A stretch of 64,000 nt of DNA from positions 744,001 to 808,000 of the forward strand of contig MKUO01000001.1 in NCBI GenBank assembly GCA_001897855.1. The letters run 5' to 3'. Positions 58,540 through 64,000 of the stretch are shown piece by piece. Both the position numbers and the translations under genes were made by a program. Every line of letters starts with the position of its first letter. The stretch's first letter is position 1. The DNA comes from Bacteroidetes bacterium 43-93. Lineage in GTDB: Bacteria; Bacteroidota; Bacteroidia; Chitinophagales; Chitinophagaceae. Under the pieces are notes generated by a model that worked only from the letters and a program-made list of their open reading frames with translations, made no database searches and had not been told where the DNA came from.

Positions 58540-60489
58540 TTATTGTATCACCTTTAGCACGTGAGCAGGTATATCATGTGGATTCAAGGAAACGAAGTTC
58601 CATTCGTTCCATTCGTATTTATCGCCACTTAAGAGGTCGTGCACTACAAACGGCTTATCGTAAGACATACCCACCTTGTATAATGGCAGTTTTATGTTGC
58701 CGGTTTGCGTATTATAAGGATCGAGGTTTACTACAACTATAATAATGTTTTGCCTGCTGTCATCGGCCTTGATATAGCAGATGACCCGGTCATTATCTGT
58801 TGTTGCGAATTCGATATTATTGGTAGTTTGTAACGCAAGGTTCTCTTTCCTGATCCTATTCAAACGTGATATGATCTCTCTTGTTTTCGTATAGCTATTC
58901 CAATCCCAGTGTTTGATCTCGTACTTCTCATTATCATTATACTCCTCTTTGCCCGCCCGTGGTTCATTGACGTTTAAATCATACACCGGGCCATATATAC
59001 CATAAGACGATGATAAAGTACCTGCAAGTATTACCCGTGCTATATGTGCATTAACGCCGCCATGCACTAGTTCTTCCGTAAGTATATCAGGTGTGTTTGG
59101 CCAAAAATTAGGTCTAAAATAATATTGAAGGTCTGTTTTGGTTAATTCCGTTATATACTCTTCAAGTTCTCTTTTTGTATTCCGCCATGCGAAATAGGTA
59201 TAGGATTGGGTAAAGCCAACCTTAGCTAGGTGCTCCATAATTCTTGGGCGGGTAAAGGCTTCCGCAAGAAATATAAGTTGTGGATATTCTGCTTTAAGTT
59301 TATCTATAGCCCATTCCCAGAAAGGTATTGCTTTGGTATGTGGGTTATCTACCCTAAAGATATTAACGCCATTATCTGCCCAGTATTGGATGACGCTTCT
59401 CAGCTCCTCCCAAAGGCTTTCAAAAGCTTCACTTTCAAAATTGAAAGGCAGGATATCCTCATATTTCTTTGGTGGATTTTCGGCGAACTGAATGGAACCA
59501 TCTGCGCGCCATTTAAACCATTCCGGGTGTTGCTTTACATAGGGATGGTCGGGTGAACATTGGAATGCAATATCCAACGCAATATCTATTCCTTGCTTTT
59601 GGGCAGCGGTAATCAATTTTTTAAAATCCTTCAAATTGCCCAGTTGCGGATGTATATCCTTATGGCCACCCGCTGTGCCACCAATTGCCCAGGGTGACCC
59701 GGGATCGGATTCTTCTGCGATGAGTGAATTGTTTTTGCCTTTACGGTTGGTTAATCCAATTGGGTGTATGGGTGGCAAGTATAATACATCAAATCCCATT
59801 TTGGCTATGGTGGGGAGTAGATTGCAGACATCGTTAAAAGTGCCATGCTTTCCGGGCTCAACAGCGGCAGACCTGGGGAATAACTCATACCAGGTGCTAA
59901 ATACCGCTTTGGGGGGATCTACAGTAAGCTCAAAAGTTTGTGGATGGATAGTCGTGGCCATCTTATTACGGTATTTACAGAACAGGCTGTTCATCGTCTC
60001 ATCCTCTGTTAGTGTCATTCCTGCGGCAGATTCTGTAACTCCGTTCAACTCTTGCAGCCATTTCTGTATCGCAGCTTTATCTTTACCGGCAGCCCGCGTT
60101 AAAGCATCTTCTGCAATCGTTACCCCAGTTTTAAGGTCGACTAGTATATCCTGGCCGGCAGCATATTTTTTTCGAATGCTATCCTGCCAGGTAGCGAAAT
60201 GATTGATCCATGCAATTATCTGAAAACTATATTTTCCCAGTTTACCCGGAGTAAATGTAATGGTCCATCGATCGTTATCGTGTAATTGCAGTTCCAGTTC
60301 ATTCCATAGTTTTTGTGTGGAGTGTCGTATTAAAACACGGGCGGATACCTGATCGATGCCGTCCGTAAAAATGTCTGCTGAAATAGTAATTGGTTGATTG
60401 ATAATGATTTTTGCGGGAAACTTGCCACAATCTACAGTGGGTAAAATATTGCTGATGATAACTCTTTTCCTGCCGGGAGTAATAGCCAT
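58540..60489 (-). CDS. glgE: Alpha-1,4-glucan:maltose-1-phosphate maltosyltransferase
   Basis: VFSTWYELFPRSAAVEPGKHGTFNDV; DVLYLPPIHPIGLTNRKGKNN; FRVDNPHTKAIPFWEW. Confidence 0.94.
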   Translation of the reverse strand: MAITPGRKRVIISNILPTVDCGKFPAKIIINQPITISADIFTDGIDQVSARVLIRHSTQKLWNELELQLHDNDRWTITFTPGKLGKYSFQIIAWINHFATWQDSIRKKYAAGQDILVDLKTGVTIAEDALTRAAGKDKAAIQKWLQELNGVTESAAGMTLTEDETMNSLFCKYRNKMATTIHPQTFELTVDPPKAVFSTWYELFPRSAAVEPGKHGTFNDVCNLLPTIAKMGFDVLYLPPIHPIGLTNRKGKNNSLIAEESDPGSPWAIGGTAGGHKDIHPQLGNLKDFKKLITAAQKQGIDIALDIAFQCSPDHPYVKQHPEWFKWRADGSIQFAENPPKKYEDILPFNFESEAFESLWEELRSVIQYWADNGVNIFRVDNPHTKAIPFWEWAIDKLKAEYPQLIFLAEAFTRPRIMEHLAKVGFTQSYTYFAWRNTKRELEEYITELTKTDLQYYFRPNFWPNTPDILTEELVHGGVNAHIARVILAGTLSSSYGIYGPVYDLNVNEPRAGKEEYNDNEKYEIKHWDWNSYTKTREIISRLNRIRKENLALQTTNNIEFATTDNDRVICYIKADDSRQNIIIVVVNLDPYNTQTGNIKLPLYKVGMSYDKPFVVHDLLSGDKYEWNEWNFVSLNPHDIPAHVLKVIQ

Positions 60490-60653
60490 TTTGGATGTGC
60501 CGGTTTATTTATGAGAATGCTCCATAAAATTCGTACCATAAGAACAGATAGTTGGCAGATACTCAAAAACTTACCCTTATTGATAGAAGCAACCAGAGCA
60601 AACCTGCCATGTAGTGGCACAATGTTGTTATAGAAGTAGTCAAAGCCTCACGC

Positions 60654-62165
60654 ATGAAAGATACCTGGGACACACAGAAGAGAATTATTAACGTATCAAA
60701 CAGGCTACCTGTTAAGATCACCGTAACGGATGGAGATATTAGTTTGCAAAATAGTGATGGCGGACTGGCAACCGGCTTAGGGAGCGTTTTTAATAAATAC
60801 AAAAACATCTGGATAGGATGGCCCGGAGCTGAAGTGGATGGGCTAAGAAAAATGGAAGTTGAAGAACTGTTAAAACCGGATCATTTGTTCCCGGTTTTTT
60901 TAAGCAAAAAAGAGATCGATAATTTTTACGAGGGCTTTTCAAACGAAATCATTTGGCCCCTGTTCCACTATTTTACAAGTTATAGTGTATATGATCCTGA
61001 ATATTGGGATGCTTATGTAAAGGTAAACCAGAAATTTGCGGACGAAGTTTTGGAACATGCAACCGAAGAAGACACTATATGGGTGCAGGATTACCAACTG
61101 ATGTTGGTTCCACAAATGCTGAGACAAGCTAATCCTAAATTGCGCATTGGCTATTTTCATCATATACCATTTCCCTCATCAGATGTATTTAAAGCATTGC
61201 CATGGAAAGAACAGATCATTAACGGATTGTTGGGAGCAGATGTAATTGGTTTTCAAACAAATAATGATGTGTCGCATTTTAAGAATGCGGCAGTGAAGAT
61301 TGGCGGCGCTTCTATAGGAACTGATAAATTAACTGTCAGCGACCGTCCTGTACAGGTATCATGCTTCCCGATCAGCATTGATTATGAAAAATACAGAGCG
61401 CTTGCCCAAAGCGCCGAAACAAAACGAATTGCTCAGAAATTACAGAAACAGATCGATACCAAAATCATGATATCGATAGACCGGCTGGATTATAGCAAGG
61501 GTATCATCCAACGCTTGCAGGCATTTGAACTGTTTTTGAAGAACTATGAAGAGTGGCGTGGAAAGGTGACCTTTATACATCTTGTAGTTCCTTCCCGCGA
61601 AAATGTAGGCGGATACAAGCAGTTGAAACAGGAGATGAACAGGCTGATCACAGATATAAACGGGAAGTACGGAACGTTTGACTGGCAGCCGATACGGCAC
61701 TTCTACAGGTCGTTCCCCCCGAATATGCTCTCGGCATTATACTCTACAGCTGACCTGGCAGTTGTTACCCCAATTGTAGACGGGATGAACCTTGTGAGTA
61801 AAGAATATATAGCAAGTAATATTAACCTGAACGGTGCGCTGTTACTTAGTGAAGGTGCAGGTGCAGCGAATGAGCTTACCGAAAGCATTCTCGTTAACCC
61901 GAATGATATTACATCGTTTGCCGAAAAAATCAGCTATGGCCTGAACATGCCAATTGATCAAAAGCAAAAAACGCTGCTTGCTATGCAGAAGAAGGTAGAA
62001 CGTGCGAACATATTTACATGGGCTAATAACTTCCTTGATAAGCTTATTAATGTTCCTTCAAAAAAGACAAGCACCAAGCTTGTGAAGATAGATTCTATGT
62101 TGCCCGGCAGAATCGATACCCAATTTACGCTACCTACAAACGGGGCTTTTGTTGCCGGCCTGTAA
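60654..62165 (+). CDS. otsA: Trehalose-6-phosphate synthase (GT20), no phosphatase domain
   Basis: RIINVSNRLPVKI; WVQDYQLMLVPQMLR; RLDYSKGIIQRLQAFE; DGMNLVSKEYIAS. Confidence 0.93.
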   Translation: MKDTWDTQKRIINVSNRLPVKITVTDGDISLQNSDGGLATGLGSVFNKYKNIWIGWPGAEVDGLRKMEVEELLKPDHLFPVFLSKKEIDNFYEGFSNEIIWPLFHYFTSYSVYDPEYWDAYVKVNQKFADEVLEHATEEDTIWVQDYQLMLVPQMLRQANPKLRIGYFHHIPFPSSDVFKALPWKEQIINGLLGADVIGFQTNNDVSHFKNAAVKIGGASIGTDKLTVSDRPVQVSCFPISIDYEKYRALAQSAETKRIAQKLQKQIDTKIMISIDRLDYSKGIIQRLQAFELFLKNYEEWRGKVTFIHLVVPSRENVGGYKQLKQEMNRLITDINGKYGTFDWQPIRHFYRSFPPNMLSALYSTADLAVVTPIVDGMNLVSKEYIASNINLNGALLLSEGAGAANELTESILVNPNDITSFAEKISYGLNMPIDQKQKTLLAMQKKVERANIFTWANNFLDKLINVPSKKTSTKLVKIDSMLPGRIDTQFTLPTNGAFVAGL

Positions 62166-62242
62166 GCCTTTATAATGTGAAATATTTCTACTCGCTATAA
62201 ATGGCATGAGATTATTCAAGGTATAGTCAGGCAATTAATATT

Positions 62243-63847
62243 ATGGAGAATAGCAGGCAATATCTATGGTGGCAAAGTGGCGTTATCTATCAAGTCTATC
62301 CCCGCTCTTTCCAGGATAGTAGTAATGACGGGATAGGAGATATACGGGGAATCATTAAACGCCTTGATTATTTACAATGGCTTGGTATTAATATCATCTG
62401 GCTGTCTCCGGTGTATCCTTCTCCTATGAAGGACTTTGGTTATGATATAACAGATTATACAGCTATTCATCCGCTATTTGGCACCATGGACGATTTTGAC
62501 TGGCTGCTGCAGGAATTGCATCAACGGCAAATGAAACTTGTTATAGACCTGGTACCTAATCATACATCTGATGAGCATCCATGGTTCAAAGAGTCAAGAT
62601 CTTCAGAAGATAATCCCAAACGCAACTGGTATATATGGGCAGATGCTACAGTAGATAATAAACCACCCAATAACTGGCTTAGTGTTTTTGGTGGAAGCGC
62701 ATGGGAATGGGATGAAGAGACACAGCAATATTACTATCATGCTTTTTTAAAAGAACAACCAGACCTGAATTACAGGGAACCAGAAGTGGTAAAAGCACTG
62801 GGCAATATCATGAAGTTTTGGCTGGATAAAGGAGTAGATGGTTTTCGTATAGACGTGATATGGCATCTTATTAAGGATAAACTCCTGCGTAATAATCCTA
62901 CCAACCCGGATTACCGTGATTACATGCCTACTTACGATTCATTGCTGCCTGTATATTCTACCGATCAGCCCGAAGTGCACGAGATCGTATCTTATATGCG
63001 ATCGATATTAGATGAGTACCCGGAAAGAATGATGATAGGCGAAGTGTACTTGCCCATCCACAGCCTGGTGACCTATTACGGTATAAATAATAATGGAGCG
63101 CAATTGCCATTTAATTTTTTATTACTGCAAACTCCATGGGATGCGTTGCATATATCTTCTATGGTAGATGAGTACTTAAGCGCATTACCCCCTAAAGGAT
63201 GGCCAAACTGGGTATTGGGGAATCATGACCAGCCACGCATCCGAAGCCGTGTAGGATCAGACCAGGCAAGAGTTGCTGCGATACTGCTATTGACATTGCC
63301 CGGTACACCTACTATGTATTATGGAGATGAGATAGGGATGCAGGATGTGCCCATACCACTTGAAGAGCAGCATGATCCGCAGGGATTGAATATGCCTGAA
63401 AAAAATATAAGCAGAGATCCGGAACGTACGCCTATGCAATGGGATACTAGTGTGTATAGCGGATTTTCAGAAGCCAGGCCATGGCTTCGGGTAGATAAGA
63501 TGGCGGATATAGAGAACGTGGAAGTACAAAAAAAGGGCCAATGGTCGATGTTATTGCTGTATAAAAAGCTGATAGCATTAAGACAAAAGGAATGGAGCCT
63601 GATGGCCGGGAATTATGATTGCATCTACCACGACCGGCAAGGTTTCGTATATACGAGGAAGCTGGAAGGACATGATAGCTTTTTGATAGCACTGAACCTG
63701 AGTCATCGGCAATGCTGTTTTAAACTACCGGAAGGAATTGAGGGAAAGGTGGAAGTAGCAACGATTCCTGAATTGGAAAATACAATGGTTGCTAATGTTA
63801 TTTATTTAAGTGGAGACGAAGGGATAGTAGTTCGTTTAAAGGCGTAA
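62243..63847 (+). CDS. GH13 alpha-glucosidase (oligo-1,6-glucosidase/maltase-like)
   Basis: WWQSGVIYQVYPRSFQDSSNDGIGDIRGI; VDGFRIDVIWHLIKD; WVLGNHDQPRIRSR; MQDVPIP. Confidence 0.88.
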   Translation: MENSRQYLWWQSGVIYQVYPRSFQDSSNDGIGDIRGIIKRLDYLQWLGINIIWLSPVYPSPMKDFGYDITDYTAIHPLFGTMDDFDWLLQELHQRQMKLVIDLVPNHTSDEHPWFKESRSSEDNPKRNWYIWADATVDNKPPNNWLSVFGGSAWEWDEETQQYYYHAFLKEQPDLNYREPEVVKALGNIMKFWLDKGVDGFRIDVIWHLIKDKLLRNNPTNPDYRDYMPTYDSLLPVYSTDQPEVHEIVSYMRSILDEYPERMMIGEVYLPIHSLVTYYGINNNGAQLPFNFLLLQTPWDALHISSMVDEYLSALPPKGWPNWVLGNHDQPRIRSRVGSDQARVAAILLLTLPGTPTMYYGDEIGMQDVPIPLEEQHDPQGLNMPEKNISRDPERTPMQWDTSVYSGFSEARPWLRVDKMADIENVEVQKKGQWSMLLLYKKLIALRQKEWSLMAGNYDCIYHDRQGFVYTRKLEGHDSFLIALNLSHRQCCFKLPEGIEGKVEVATIPELENTMVANVIYLSGDEGIVVRLKA

Positions 63848-63851
63848 TAGT

Positions 63852-64000
63852 ATGGAAAGAAATATAGGAGCCAATATTATAAATGATCAATGCGTTTTTG
63901 AAGTTTGGGCACCTGAGAAAGAGAAAATAGCGCTGCACATCGTATCTCCTGCTGACGAAATCTTTGAAATGCAGAAGGATGTGAAAGGTTACTTCCACAT
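63852..64000 (+). CDS. treZ: N-terminus of malto-oligosyltrehalose trehalohydrolase-like protein (TreZ), truncated by window end
   Basis: MERNIGANIINDQCVFEVWAPEKEKIALHIVSPADEIFEMQKDVKGYFH...; CBM48-like start plus context with TreY. Confidence 0.6.
   Translation, partial: MERNIGANIINDQCVFEVWAPEKEKIALHIVSPADEIFEMQKDVKGYFH

Overview
The window looks like a Bacteroidota chromosome segment, probably Chitinophagaceae-like. Support: T9SS C-terminal sorting domains, TAnnTTTG-type -7 boxes, lipoprotein and TonB-receptor content. Main blocks: (1) about 216-4300, a compact accessory locus beside tRNA-Lys(CTT). It encodes a HEPN-like protein with an RNxxxH motif, divergent from a two-gene SMC/ABC-like ATPase + HNH nuclease operon (Septu/PtuAB-like) whose HNH domain carries a helix-hairpin-helix insertion. 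Degenerate tRNA-3'-end-like sequences lie at both edges. This is the best candidate for an under-described system. (2) about 4.4-43.8 kb, mostly ordinary chromosomal genes: mtaB, DUF983, TonB-dependent receptor, rdgB, Smr protein, OmpA, mtgA, YARHG pair, desaturase, T9SS proteins, CHAD, MlaE/F/D-like transporter, PLD/cardiolipin synthase-like, NUDIX, DUF421, MauG-like peroxidase, cupin, LuxR/GAF. Small membrane ORFs missed by the ORF track are interspersed. (3) about 41.5-45.75 kb, a repeat-rich zone: dispersed hairpin repeats, a 30-aa membrane micro-ORF, a perfect palindrome overlapping a Bacteroidota promoter, and two arrays of five 10-bp repeats. (4) 45.8-64 kb, a dense alpha-glucan/trehalose cluster: GH15-like, GlgX, a TreY-MalQ fusion, GlgB, a TreS-maltokinase fusion, GlgE, a stand-alone OtsA, GH13, and the TreZ N-terminus. 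All calls come from reading the sequence and the supplied translations; no database search was run.
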